A stretch of 64,000 bases of DNA from Bacillota bacterium (GCA_023409735.1 JAEYRB010000059.1:62001-126000), one strand, 5' to 3'; shown: positions 1-8,524, numbered from the stretch's first letter. Notes: a model not told the origin generated them from the sequence alone. Made by a program: numbers and translations.

Positions 1-195
1 CACTGCAAATATTACGTTCAGCCATTCTGCTATGGTTAGTTGAGTTTGTCCACTCGATATGTTTCGAATATAGTTTAACCTTTCCTTTCTCGCACTGCCT
101 TACTTCTACATTTGTGCAAATTGCTTAAAATTCTAAGCTTTTTTTAAGCTTGATATTTTATAATGCAGAAGATGTAAGAGAGAGGGGGGAATATA

Positions 196-867
196 ATGCA
201 ATTCCGTCATGAGTTTAAGCAGAACATTAACTATTGTGACTATATCGCCGTGCGCGCAAGACTTAGAGCGGTACTTAAGCCTGATAGGCTGGCATCACAG
301 ACGGGTGTCTACCTGATACGCAGTCTCTACTTTGATAATGCGGATGACAAGGCACTGCGTGAAAAGGCAGAAGGCGTCAATATCAGAGAAAAGTTCAGGC
401 TCAGATACTATAACAATGATGACAGCTTTATAAGGCTTGAGAAGAAAAGCAAAATAAACGGCCTTTGTAGTAAACAAAGCACAGAGGTTACCAGAGAAAT
501 GTGTGAATCAATAATAAAAGGTAAAACTGCATTTTTAATTGACAGCGGTGACCCGCTGCTTACTGATATATATTCTAAGATGAAATATCAGCAGCTAAGG
601 CCTAAGACTATTGTTGAATATACACGGGAGGCTTACATCTTTCCTGCCGGTAATGTTCGAATTACTTTTGACAGTAATATTAGATCGGGAATTACATCCA
701 CCGACTTTTTTAGTAAAGAGCTTGTTACTTTAGGAGCACCGGACAGCGGAATAATATTAGAGGTCAAGTATGATGCTTTTATACCACAGTTCATCAGCGA
801 TGTTTTACAGATGAACAACAGAAGAACAACAGGCTTTTCAAAATATGCAGCATGCAGAGTTATATAA
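196..867 (+). CDS. VTC-domain (polyphosphate polymerase-like) protein
   Basis: This 223-residue protein resembles the VTC catalytic domain, a tunnel-shaped fold that makes inorganic polyphosphate from nucleoside triphosphates in yeast Vtc4. What can be seen: an N-terminal RHEFKQNI segment, the basic strand REKFRLRYY, the acid/base strand RLEKKSK, PKTIVEYTREAY, and a terminal ILEVKYDAF followed by FSKYAACR. Alternating Arg/Lys and Glu residues of this kind line the VTC tunnel. There is no signal peptide or membrane segment, so it is probably cytosolic. The start follows a GAGAGGGGGG ribosome site. It sits 72 bp before a DUF4956 membrane protein and a CotH-like gene on the same strand, a recurring Firmicute arrangement, so the three are probably one operon. 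Family assignment is good; the actual polymer made is inferred. Confidence 0.85.
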   Translation: MQFRHEFKQNINYCDYIAVRARLRAVLKPDRLASQTGVYLIRSLYFDNADDKALREKAEGVNIREKFRLRYYNNDDSFIRLEKKSKINGLCSKQSTEVTREMCESIIKGKTAFLIDSGDPLLTDIYSKMKYQQLRPKTIVEYTREAYIFPAGNVRITFDSNIRSGITSTDFFSKELVTLGAPDSGIILEVKYDAFIPQFISDVLQMNNRRTTGFSKYAACRVI

Positions 868-939
868 TTTATAGTGTTAACTAACTTATGAAAAACTCAA
901 TCTGGAAGAGTTGAGGAAAAGTTTTAGGAGGAGATAATA

Positions 940-1611
940 ATGACTTTTAATGATATTTTTAAATCAAGCTTTCTTGAAAAGGTGACAAGCACATCACCGC
1001 TGGATATGGTAATTGCAATGGGACTTGCATTCGCTCTTGGCTTATTCATTTTCTTTGTGTATAGGAAGACCTTTAACGGAGTAATGTATTCGTCGTCTTT
1101 TGGAGTTTCACTGGTTGCTATGGCACTGATCACTACGTTGGTCATACTAGCGGTTACATCAAATGTTGTTCTTTCTCTTGGTATGGTTGGTGCTCTTTCG
1201 ATCGTGCGTTTCCGTGCTGCCATTAAGGAACCTTTGGATATTGCGTTTCTTTTCTGGTCAATTACAGTTGGAATTGTTGTAGGTGCAGGATTTATTACAC
1301 TTGCGGTTTTTGGATCACTATTGGTAGGCGTTATCCTTATTATATTTGTTAACAAGAAATCAAGAACAAATCCTTACATTGTTGTAGTAAGTCTATCTAA
1401 CGAGGCTGTCGAGCAGAAGGTCATGCAGCAGATCAAAGATGCGGTAAGCCGCTCAGTTGTAAAGTCAAAGACTGTATCAAAAAGTGGTATAGAGCTTACA
1501 ATGGAGGTAAGGCTGAAGGATGAGGCTACAGGCTTTGTTAATCAGCTAAGTGGAATTGACGGTGTGTCAAATGCGGTTTTAGTAAGCTATAACGGAGAAT
1601 ATATGTCTTAA
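940..1611 (+). CDS. DUF4956 membrane protein
   Basis: A 223-residue protein with an N-terminal half of about four hydrophobic segments (roughly residues 24-44, 52-74, 78-98 and 103-135) and a soluble C-terminal half of about 85 residues that looks like a small alpha/beta ferredoxin-like domain. The stretch GMVGALSIVRFRAAIKEP between membrane segments is the most characteristic DUF4956 feature. No biochemical function is established for the family. It is translated from an ATG after TAGGAGGAG and lies between the VTC-like gene and the CotH-like gene with short gaps, so the membrane protein may couple polymer synthesis to export or to the surface CotH protein; that link is inference. Confidence 0.85.
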   Translation: MTFNDIFKSSFLEKVTSTSPLDMVIAMGLAFALGLFIFFVYRKTFNGVMYSSSFGVSLVAMALITTLVILAVTSNVVLSLGMVGALSIVRFRAAIKEPLDIAFLFWSITVGIVVGAGFITLAVFGSLLVGVILIIFVNKKSRTNPYIVVVSLSNEAVEQKVMQQIKDAVSRSVVKSKTVSKSGIELTMEVRLKDEATGFVNQLSGIDGVSNAVLVSYNGEYMS

Positions 1612-1627
1612 TAAGGCGGTGGTTGGT

Positions 1628-4084
1628 TTGAACAACAAGAAAATTGACAGGATCACAGCAATAGCTGTTGCAATAAGCGTAATTGTATGCCTTCTGTTCA
1701 TGCTGCTGCCTAACGGAACGATAGCCAGCACAGAAAAAAGCTTTGAGTATCCGGAAAAGCTTTTTGGCACTGATATTATAGAGATCAATATTGAAGCTGA
1801 TGAAGATGAATGGCAGGAAATGCTTGATAATGCCATATCTGAAACATATATTCCATGTAACCTGACGGTTAACGGTACTGAGTTTAAAATGGTCGGAATT
1901 CGTCCTAAGGGTAACTCCAGCTTATCTATGGTGGCGGGTACGGATAGTGACCGTTTCAGCTTTAAATTTCAGTTTGATGAGTATATCGACGGTCAAACCT
2001 GCTTTGGACTTGATAAGTTAGTTGTTAACAATATGCAGGCAGATTACACGTATATGAAGGAGTACTTTTCGTACTACCTTATGAACTATATGGGGGTTGA
2101 ATGTCCGCTGGTCAATTATGCACATATAACGGTAAACGGTGAGGAATGGGGCACTTATCTGGCGGTAGAATGCTATGAGGACAGCTTTGTTGAAAGAGTA
2201 TACCAAAGCAGCAACGGCAATTTGTACAGCGTCAAGATGGCAATGGGCAGAGGTAAAGAGGAGCCTGGAGAAGGCTTAAATATGAAAGATTTTGAGTCAA
2301 TGAAGGAAAAATTCCGGAATGGTGATACCTCAGATTTACCGGACATGAGTAATATGCCTGCTCCGCCCGATTTTGGTGCAATGCCGGGGAGCCAGGGCGC
2401 AGGTGCAAATGGAAGGAACATGCCTACAATGCCGGGGAGCCAGGGCGAAGGTGCAGACGGAGGAAACATGCCTACAATGTCGGGAAACCAGGAAGAGAAT
2501 GCGGCTCAGAATGGACAGGCAGGGGTAGCTGATTCGCAGAGTACAACTGATAATATCCGGAAAAGCAGAGGAATGATGGGTCGCGGTGGTTTCGGCAGCA
2601 CGAGCGGAGGAGGCAGCCTTGTTTATACTGATGATGACAGCGATAACTATAGTTCGATTTTTGATAATGCTGTATTCAAACGTTCAGGAGAGAAGGATTA
2701 TCAAAGAGTAATTACTGCGCTGAAGAAGCTCTCGGAGGGCGAGAAGCTTGAGGAGTATTTTGATGTTGACCAAATACTGAGATATTTTGCTGTTCATACG
2801 GCAGTGGTAAATCTGGACAGCTATATTTCCAACATGCAGCAAAACTATTGCCTGTACGAGGAGGACGGAAAGGTTACTATTCTACCATGGGATTACAATC
2901 TTGCCTTTGGGGGATTTCAGTCAGGCAGCGCGGAAGCTGCGATAAATTTCCCTATTGATACACCCATAAGCGGAGTTGAACTTTCTGAAAGGCCGCTTAT
3001 AGGTAAGCTTCTAGAGGTTGACGAATACAAACAGCGTTATCATGAATATCTTCAGCAGATTGTGGATTTCATAAACAGAGGAGATCTTGCCAAACAGATT
3101 GACACTGTTGACACCCTTATATCAGGTTATGTGGAAAAGGATGCAACTGCTTTCTGCACATATGACCAATATAAGAGTGCAGTTGATACATTTAAAGAGT
3201 TTTGTCAGTTAAGGGCTAAGAGTATACAGGGACAGCTTAATGGAACGATCCCATCTACCACTGATGAACAAAGTGGCTCAGATGCTCTGATTGCCGCAGA
3301 TGGTATTAACCTTTCTACCATGGGCACACAGGGCGGCGGTGGAGAAGGCGGTCCCGGTGGCTGGATGAAAGGGGCTTTCGGAGGCTTTGGAGGCTTTGGG
3401 GGTGTCAAGGAATGGAAAAACAATGTGAGTACAGCTAGTTCACAGAGTAGTCAAGTAAATGGTAATGAAAGGTCAAATGCAGTAAATAGTTCGGCTTCAT
3501 ATACAGTAAATGAGGAGGATAAGGGCTCGGAGCAGTCATCCGGAGCGGAGGGCAGCACCCAGATGCCGCAAATGCCAGGCGGTGATGGCACTCAGATGCA
3601 AGAAAAGTCTAGCGGAGATAGTACTCAGTCATTACAAGGCGATGATTCTCAAATTCATGGAGCAGGCGGGAACACCCAGATGTCGCAGATGCCAGGCGGT
3701 GATGGCACTCAGATGCCTGGAGCAGACGGAAACACTCAGATGCCGCAGCCGCCACAGATGACCGAAGCAGACGGAAACGCACAGCCACCACAGATGCCTA
3801 GTAGTGATGGCACACAAACCCTGCAGATGTCCGGAGTAGACGGAAATGCACAACCACCACAGATGCCTAGTAGTGATGGCACACAAACCCCGCAGATGAC
3901 CGAAGCAGACGGAAATGCACAGCCACCACAGATGCCCGGCATGAATGGTAGCATAAAGAACAGTGCAATAAAAGGAATAGACAGTGAGAGCCTTATATGG
4001 ATGTGTGCAACCCCGGCTGCACTTATAGCAGGTATCTGTTTCGCGGCTTTTTATAAGAGAAATAAGCCGAGCAGAAAGAAATAG
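1628..4084 (+). CDS. CotH kinase-like surface protein with Gln/Met/Gly-rich repeats
   Basis: A protein of about 818 residues in the CotH family, atypical protein kinases that phosphorylate spore-coat proteins in Bacillus. The N-terminus has one hydrophobic segment (TAIAVAISVIVCLLFML). CotH hallmarks follow: GIRPKGNSS, FQFDEYIDGQTCFGLDKLV and the acidic motif ILPWDYNLAFGG. A Gly/Met/Pro-rich insert (about residues 240-330) splits the catalytic region. The tail (about 600-790) is low-complexity with DGTQMPQ-type repeats, followed by a C-terminal membrane segment (SLIWMCATPAALIAGICFAA) and a basic tail, so the protein is probably tethered at both ends with its bulk outside. Start choice: a GTG at 1619 lies inside the AGGCGG ribosome site, so TTG at 1628 is more likely. 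It follows DUF4956 by 16 bp. Family confident; substrate unknown. Confidence 0.85.
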   Translation: MNNKKIDRITAIAVAISVIVCLLFMLLPNGTIASTEKSFEYPEKLFGTDIIEINIEADEDEWQEMLDNAISETYIPCNLTVNGTEFKMVGIRPKGNSSLSMVAGTDSDRFSFKFQFDEYIDGQTCFGLDKLVVNNMQADYTYMKEYFSYYLMNYMGVECPLVNYAHITVNGEEWGTYLAVECYEDSFVERVYQSSNGNLYSVKMAMGRGKEEPGEGLNMKDFESMKEKFRNGDTSDLPDMSNMPAPPDFGAMPGSQGAGANGRNMPTMPGSQGEGADGGNMPTMSGNQEENAAQNGQAGVADSQSTTDNIRKSRGMMGRGGFGSTSGGGSLVYTDDDSDNYSSIFDNAVFKRSGEKDYQRVITALKKLSEGEKLEEYFDVDQILRYFAVHTAVVNLDSYISNMQQNYCLYEEDGKVTILPWDYNLAFGGFQSGSAEAAINFPIDTPISGVELSERPLIGKLLEVDEYKQRYHEYLQQIVDFINRGDLAKQIDTVDTLISGYVEKDATAFCTYDQYKSAVDTFKEFCQLRAKSIQGQLNGTIPSTTDEQSGSDALIAADGINLSTMGTQGGGGEGGPGGWMKGAFGGFGGFGGVKEWKNNVSTASSQSSQVNGNERSNAVNSSASYTVNEEDKGSEQSSGAEGSTQMPQMPGGDGTQMQEKSSGDSTQSLQGDDSQIHGAGGNTQMSQMPGGDGTQMPGADGNTQMPQPPQMTEADGNAQPPQMPSSDGTQTLQMSGVDGNAQPPQMPSSDGTQTPQMTEADGNAQPPQMPGMNGSIKNSAIKGIDSESLIWMCATPAALIAGICFAAFYKRNKPSRKK
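3785..3940 (+). repeat. 69-bp in-frame tandem repeat in the CotH-like gene
   Basis: Two near-identical 69-bp units (3785-3853, 3854-3922) and the start of a third encode 23-residue blocks beginning PPQMPSSDGTQT. Looser copies extend back to about 3550. A separate 48-bp repeat encoding GSQGAGANGRNMPTMP-type blocks occurs at about 2386-2480. In-frame repeats like these change length readily by slippage or recombination. Confidence 0.85.
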
Positions 4085-4710
4085 TGTACATTTTGAAGAG
4101 TTGCCTGACAGAAGACAGTCCTTTGAAATTGATAGTGTATAGTAACTTATGTTAAAAGCTAGCTTGAAATGCGAGGGAAAAAATAGCATTAAGGAAGAGT
4201 TAACAAAGAAATGTGCAAAAAATCAAGTAGGGTGTAAATATTTGGATGATAGCCTAAAAAATGAGCAGAAAATCAAGTAGGGTGCAAATATTTGGAATAA
4301 ATTAGTAAATTTATAGAAATTCTTCAATATATTTAGACTAATTAATGCATTAAGTCCATAAATTAACGTAAAAATGTGCACCGTAGTTGAAATTTTGCTC
4401 AAAATAACAAGGTATTTTGAGAGAGGTGTTCCAAGGTTGAAATTTTGCTAAAAATAGAAAACAATTTCCCTTACATTCAAATGCCCAAACAGGAATATAC
4501 GGTAATTATTTCGTAAAAGAAAGGCTTTATTAGGGTTACGCCAGGCCAGAAAACGATGAATAATGAGCTGACAGCAGAAGAGAATACTGACCGTTTGTTA
4601 CACTTCTCATCGGCTGTGCCAGGCCAGGAAAATCTCTTCTGCCACTAAACAAGACATTATGTAAATTTGTGTTCAGCGTTCCCATATCTCATACCTTATT
4701 ATGGACAGAC

Positions 4711-4816
4711 GTGTTATAATATCCTCATAAATGAGGATATTATATGCCTCCGGCCGAATTTATGGCCGTGCGAAATTTTCGGCTAAAGCCGAAACGCACA
4801 TGGCCAATTATAACAC
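4711..4816. repeat. Palindromic element, copy A
   Basis: About 106 bp bounded by the inverted ends GTGTTATAAT (4711-4720) and ATTATAACAC (4807-4816). Inside are a hairpin around ATCCTCATAAATGAGGAT and a second nested hairpin whose outer arms are TGGCCGTGCG and CGCACATGGCCA around a TTTCGGCTAAAGCCGAAA core. The central sequence starting ATGAGGATATTATATGCCTC recurs in copy B. The structure is MITE- or REP-like with no coding capacity. Confidence 0.75.
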
Positions 4817-4921
4817 ATCGTTTCATAGAAAAATTTTCGATTGTAGAAAATTTTTTTAGAAACTGATGTGTTTCAACGAGGCGGAAGATATAAGCTTATT
4901 ACATTTTGTGCCTCGTTATAT
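4809..4921 (-). repeat. AACGAGGC-hairpin element, copy 1
   Basis: Read on the minus strand this matches the element at 28336-28440: ATAACGAGGC, a loop, GCCTCGTTGAAACA, then two AAATTTTC-type motifs separated by CTACAA and a terminal TGTTATAA. Its right end overlaps the terminal inverted repeat of palindromic copy A, which suggests one element inserted into or beside another. Confidence 0.7.
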
Positions 4922-4937
4922 CATGAATTCTTGTAAA

Positions 4938-5048
4938 TTCATGATATAATAACATCATTTATGAGGATATTATATGCCTCCGGTGGAATTTAGTTGCCCT
5001 GCGATATTTTCGGCGAGCCGAAACGCAGATAGCAAATTATATCATGAA
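4938..5048. repeat. Palindromic element, copy B
   Basis: About 111 bp bounded by TTCATGATATAAT (4938-4950) and ATTATATCATGAA (5036-5048). It shares the core ATGAGGATATTATATGCCTC and the CGAAACGCA half-hairpin with copy A, but its outer inverted ends are different. The different ends suggest the shared core sits inside unrelated outer palindromes. It lies directly upstream of arginase and supplies TATAAT-like sequences. Confidence 0.7.
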
Positions 5049-5114
5049 AGCTATTACTTTCATGATATAATATCTGTTAGAGTATTTTATGTTACCATAA
5101 AAGGAGATAATGAG

Positions 5115-6038
5115 ATGAATGTTGATATAATTGGTGTACCGGTCGATCTGGGAGCTGATCGCAGAGGTGTAGATATGGGCCCGAGCGCAATACGCTATTC
5201 CGGTCTTATGAAGGCTATAGAGAATCTTAATATAAATTACAGAGACCTTGGCAATATTAATGTTCCTGTGCCAGAGAGCACAAATGAGGGGCAGTATTCA
5301 AAGGGAAAACGTATTAAGCCTAAATATGTTAAGGAAATATGTGCAATGAACCATGCCATTTATGAAGCTGTGTCTGCAAGCCTCATAGAAGGTAATATGC
5401 CCATTGTTCTCGGCGGTGATCACAGTATTGCAACAGGTACGCTTTTAGGGGCTCAAAGTGTACGCAAAAACATTGGTGTAGTATGGCTTGATGCACACGG
5501 CGATTATAATACAGAACATACGACCTTATCAGGAAACATACACGGAATGTCCCTGGCTGCCGCAGCAGGAATTGGAATGCATGAAATCGCAAGCTACAAA
5601 GCGGATGACGTCAACTACATAAATCCCGAGAAGATAGCTATTGTTGGAGCACGATGCCTGGACCCTGATGAAGCAAGACTTCTGAAAAAGACCGGTGTTA
5701 ATGTATTTACAATGGAAGATATAGATATGTATGGGATGAGAGCAATAATGGAAAAGGCTATAGAAATTGTTGAAAAGGACACAGAAGGCTTTCATCTGAG
5801 CTTTGACCTTGATGTTGTCACACCGTCGGATGCACCCGGTGTAGGTACGCCTATCCAAGGGGGACTAACCTATAGGGAAGCCCACCTTGCAGTTGAAATG
5901 CTGTCAAAAAGGCCGAAGCTACTGTCAATGGAGTTGGTTGAGCTCAATCCTATACTTGACAATCATAATGTAACAGGAGATTTAGCTGTATCAATTATTT
6001 GTTCAGTTCTTGGAAAGCGAATCTTCGATAACTATTAA
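5115..6038 (+). CDS. rocF: Arginase
   Basis: A 307-residue ureohydrolase of the arginase/agmatinase family, which hydrolyses L-arginine to ornithine and urea using a binuclear Mn centre. Metal-binding motifs are all visible: GGDHSIA, WLDAHGDYNT (with DAHGD), and the C-terminal SFDLDVVTPSDAPG. The segment GVDMGPSAIRYSGL near the N-terminus and GVGTPIQGGLTYREAH match arginase rather than agmatinase, and the length fits bacterial arginase (about 300). The start at 5115 follows AAGGAGAT with good spacing. Upstream in-frame sequence is repeat DNA. The gene stands alone, followed by a terminator, so it is monocistronic. Specificity for arginine over formiminoglutamate or agmatine is inferred from motifs. 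Confidence 0.88.
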   Translation: MNVDIIGVPVDLGADRRGVDMGPSAIRYSGLMKAIENLNINYRDLGNINVPVPESTNEGQYSKGKRIKPKYVKEICAMNHAIYEAVSASLIEGNMPIVLGGDHSIATGTLLGAQSVRKNIGVVWLDAHGDYNTEHTTLSGNIHGMSLAAAAGIGMHEIASYKADDVNYINPEKIAIVGARCLDPDEARLLKKTGVNVFTMEDIDMYGMRAIMEKAIEIVEKDTEGFHLSFDLDVVTPSDAPGVGTPIQGGLTYREAHLAVEMLSKRPKLLSMELVELNPILDNHNVTGDLAVSIICSVLGKRIFDNY

Positions 6039-6142
6039 TTAGTATAGACAAAAAGAAGTGCCCGGAAAAGAAGGGGAGTCATAAAGACAAGTTTTTGCAG
6101 ATATCTATGAATCTGAACCCACTAAAATGGTAGATTGAATAA

Positions 6143-6187
6143 TAAAACACCTCATTTCTCAAATTGGGGAATTGAGGTGTTTTTTAT
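6143..6187 (+). terminator. Intrinsic terminator after arginase
   Basis: AACACCTCA pairs with TGAGGTGTT around a short loop and runs into TTTTTT. It is the natural end of the arginase transcript and the apparent target of the group II intron fragment that starts two bases later. Confidence 0.85.
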
Positions 6188-6188
6188 G

Positions 6189-6263
6189 GTGCGCCCGGTG
6201 GGCGTACGTTCTATCGGGTGTAAGTCCCCGATCCGCTCGGTAGCCTGTAAAAGTTGATGAGGC
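6189..6263 (+). mobile_element. Truncated group II intron 5' end
   Basis: The sequence begins GTGCGCCCGGTGGGCG and continues with a GGGTGTAAGTCCCCGA segment, matching the 5' boundary consensus (GUGYG) and early domain I of bacterial group II introns. It starts immediately after a terminator hairpin plus T-run, the preferred target of class C introns. No intron-encoded reverse transcriptase and no domain V follow, so it is a dead fragment. A relative starts at 57111. Assignment rests on recognising the 5' end only. Confidence 0.55.
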
Positions 6264-6358
6264 CCAATGCCAAAATTCATATTTTATCATAGAAGGCCAA
6301 TTTTACAGAGTTTTCTTCACAGGCGGCTCCCAAAGAATATGTTGAGTACAAAAAGTTT

Positions 6359-7201
6359 CTACTCTGTGGGAATCCATTTATAAGAATCCCGTTCATTGGG
6401 CTCACTGAACAATGTTAAATTATATAGCACAGACCCGTCGTTTGCATAGGCCTTACCTTCTAACTCCTCCTTTTTTATCATTCCTTTCCAAGTATCCGTG
6501 CCATCCCAATCGCTCGATTTATCCCAGAAGAAAGAGACTACTTTTGAATCAATATTTTGCCGCTGCATAGCACCCTCTTTCCCAAGTTCAATATATGCCA
6601 CACGTTTATCATTAACTGCCACGGCATATACAATATACAAAGAGTGATTGTTTGAATTAGCATAGGTCTTGCCGGCAATTAACTGTAATTGCGCATCTGG
6701 GTCTGAAATATATTTTTTCGGCCATGTAGAAACATATTTCCAGTATGGAAACCGATGAGTCACCTCAACATCCTGATATATTTCATCATTTTCAAAAATA
6801 TATAAAATACGTTTGTCACCCATTGGCACTGTTTCAATCAACTGCGAATAGCTATCAATCAAATTGCTGGCATAGGCTGCTTTCATAGCGTCAAAACGAT
6901 TTCCATCTGAATACATCAAAGATAGGTAAATAATAATTCCAAGGGTAAGTGTAGTACCAAGTCTCCAATACCATTTTGTTCTACGAAGTCTTTTTGCCAG
7001 TGAGAGGTAGTCGTCTGCCTCATCTTTTTTTGATATCGTTTTAAAAGAAATATTCTCGGCTTTCGTCATTCCTTGATAAAGATAACGGCACTCGTCACAC
7101 TCATACATATGCTCTTCAACAGCTTTTGCGCTGGAATCACTGGCGGTCTTGTCAAGGTATAATGGCAACAAGTCTCTAATTAAATCGCAATTATATTTCA
7201 T
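6359..7201 (-). CDS. Anti-sigma factor with N-terminal zinc-finger domain
   Basis: A 280-residue single-pass membrane protein, likely the regulator of the sigma factor just upstream. The first 50 residues are a zf-HC2-type domain (CDLIRDLLPLYLD, then HMYECDECR), which in ECF systems binds and inhibits the sigma factor. A membrane segment follows at about residues 90-110 (LGTTLTLGIIIYLSLMY), and the C-terminal 170 residues would face outside as a sensor domain of unknown type. Start: ATG at 7201 lies 9 nt after GGGAGGAG; a longer frame extends upstream inside the sigma gene without support. The start overlaps the sigma stop by 11 bases, implying translational coupling. Signal sensed is unknown. 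Confidence 0.8.
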   Translation of the reverse strand: MKYNCDLIRDLLPLYLDKTASDSSAKAVEEHMYECDECRYLYQGMTKAENISFKTISKKDEADDYLSLAKRLRRTKWYWRLGTTLTLGIIIYLSLMYSDGNRFDAMKAAYASNLIDSYSQLIETVPMGDKRILYIFENDEIYQDVEVTHRFPYWKYVSTWPKKYISDPDAQLQLIAGKTYANSNNHSLYIVYAVAVNDKRVAYIELGKEGAMQRQNIDSKVVSFFWDKSSDWDGTDTWKGMIKKEELEGKAYANDGSVLYNLTLFSEPNERDSYKWIPTE

Positions 7202-7703
7202 ATCCATACTCCTCCCGAAGTTTATTTTGCAGCTTTGACTTTCCACGCATGAAAATAACTTTAGCTGAGCTTTCACTAATCTTCATCAAGGCACTTATTT
7301 GTGCGTAGGCAAGTTCGGAAAAGATTCGGTAAATCAAAACATCCCTTGTCTTGTTATCAAGGCGCATGATTACTTTTATCGCGTTGTTTAACAGTTCCTT
7401 TGCCTCATAATCCATGCCCGATGAATCAAAAATAAGTGTGGCGTGATCAGCGTGCTCTTCAAATGAAACCTCTCTAGTCCTGCTGTGTCTGCGAAGAGTG
7501 CTGAAATAAAGGTTTTTGCCTATTTGGCACAACCAGGTTTTGATCTGACATTCCCCACGATATCTGTGAAAAGATAGCATAGCTTGATAAAATGTTTCCT
7601 GCGTTAATTCCTCAGCAAGCCCCTGCTGATACCCCGTAAGCCGAAAAAGGAACTTAAAAACATCTTGCCAATAGTCGTTATACAATTTTTCAAATTGGCT
7701 CAT
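7191..7703 (-). CDS. ECF-type RNA polymerase sigma factor
   Basis: A 170-residue sigma-70 family member of extracytoplasmic-function type. Region 2 is visible at about residues 5-70 (YWQDVFKFLFRLTG, then AEELTQETFYQAM, then IKTWLCQIGKNLYF) and region 4 at about 105-165 (helix-turn-helix near LAYAQISALMKISESSAKV). Regions 1 and 3 are absent, as expected for the class. It is followed by and overlaps its anti-sigma partner. The upstream region contains TGTAAC on the coding strand, compatible with an autoregulated ECF promoter, but the -10 is not clear. The regulon is unknown. Confidence 0.88.
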   Translation of the reverse strand: MSQFEKLYNDYWQDVFKFLFRLTGYQQGLAEELTQETFYQAMLSFHRYRGECQIKTWLCQIGKNLYFSTLRRHSRTREVSFEEHADHATLIFDSSGMDYEAKELLNNAIKVIMRLDNKTRDVLIYRIFSELAYAQISALMKISESSAKVIFMRGKSKLQNKLREEYGYEI

Positions 7704-7806
7704 GCATTTCCCCCTTTTCGGTGTTCTGAATATTTAGTAACAAAAATTTTATGAAAGTTACAAAAGTGTAAAAATATTTCTGATTTAATTAAGCAAATTG
7801 ATCGGC

Positions 7807-8023
7807 TTACCCATCATTTGTATAAAGCCTGCCATTCTCGTCTGTCTTTAATCTATCATACCTTCGCCGGATTGAGAGCTGTTCTAATACTTCCATTTTG
7901 GCTTTGTTGCAATGGCTTTGACTACTACCAATACCAAACACCTGGGACCCTTGCCTTTGCAAGTAACTGAGCGGCTTCCAATCCGATATCGGAGGTAGCA
8001 CCTGTAATTACTAATCTTTTCAT
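7807..8023 (-). pseudogene. Remnant of a short-chain dehydrogenase gene
   Basis: From an ATG at 8023 the minus strand encodes MKRLVITGATSDIGLEAAQL, the nucleotide-binding start of an SDR enzyme (GxxxGIG-type turn), but the frame stops after about 32 residues. A frameshift near 7960 restores SDR-like sequence (QGSQVFGIG), after which similarity fades and the frame closes at about 7807. The catalytic SYK residues and some 200 residues are missing. It is a frameshifted, truncated relic next to the PadR gene. Confidence 0.7.
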
Positions 8024-8044
8024 TTTTCGCCCTCAACTAATGGC

Positions 8045-8197
8045 TTACATAGCCAATCCATCCCCAAGTGTGCCAAAATTCAATCGCTCCGGCAGAAAAG
8101 CGGATATAATTATACCGAGAATGATTAAAACAGCAAACGCCTGTCAAGATATAAGAGCGATATTTGGAATTAGACGGTTCGTTTTAGGTATAGAAAT
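8045..8197 (-). pseudogene. Remnant of a small membrane protein
   Basis: The minus strand between the PadR stop and the SDR relic encodes an open hydrophobic stretch (AFAVLIILGIIISAFLPERL, ending GDGLAM and a stop) interrupted upstream by a TGA. It looks like the C-terminal end of a membrane protein that followed the PadR gene. Too short to name a family. Confidence 0.4.
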
Positions 8198-8524
8198 TCA
8201 TTCTTTGTCATGCTCATCATCTTCCAATAATGCATTTACTGATTTTGCAAATTCAAAATACTCCGTACGATCTGATTTGTAGTTTTTCCTGCCAAGCTCA
8301 GTGAGAGAATAGTATTTACGTGGCGGACCTCCGCTTTCCTCTTGCAAGTACGTATTAAGCAATCCATCTGCTTTTAGTTTTCTTAGGATAGGGTAAACGG
8401 TACCTTCTGCAATATCGATGTGTTTGGAAAGATAATCAGAAATCTCATATCCATAGCAATCCTGCTTCTTAAGTATGGACAATACACAAAGCTCCAACAC
8501 ACCTTTTTTATACTGAGTATTCAC
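8198..8524 (-). CDS. PadR-family transcriptional regulator
   Basis: A 108-residue winged-helix repressor. The N-terminal YKKGVLELCVLSILKKQDCYGYEI is diagnostic for PadR proteins, followed by the recognition helix and wing (EGTVYPILRKLKADGLL, then GPPRKYYSLTELG). Starts at a GTG seven bases after AAGGAGA. The following genes on the same strand (membrane protein and SDR relics) are decayed, so its original target operon may be lost. Three palindromes sit in its promoter region. Ligand unknown. Confidence 0.9.
   Translation of the reverse strand: MNTQYKKGVLELCVLSILKKQDCYGYEISDYLSKHIDIAEGTVYPILRKLKADGLLNTYLQEESGGPPRKYYSLTELGRKNYKSDRTEYFEFAKSVNALLEDDEHDKE

Larger units (their letters stand above)
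4085..5114. other. 1-kb gene-free stretch of short repeats
   Basis: No credible gene. It holds a direct-repeat pair (a 26-bp motif starting AAAATCAAGTAGGGTG, at about 4221-4247 and 4269-4295), two copies of a GTTGAAATTTTGCT motif at about 4387 and 4435, and from 4711 onward a block of nested palindromes described separately. An open frame running into arginase from 4974 is an artefact of the repeats: it has no ribosome site and no arginase homology upstream of 5115. Confidence 0.7.

Noticed and set aside
3632..4189. Long minus-strand and alternate-frame open frames over the CotH repeats
   Set aside because: They are shadows of the low-complexity repeat region, which lacks stops in several frames.
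4974..5114. N-terminal extension of arginase
   Set aside because: The extra 47 codons are repeat DNA with no arginase homology; AAGGAGAT and ATG at 5115 give the normal start.
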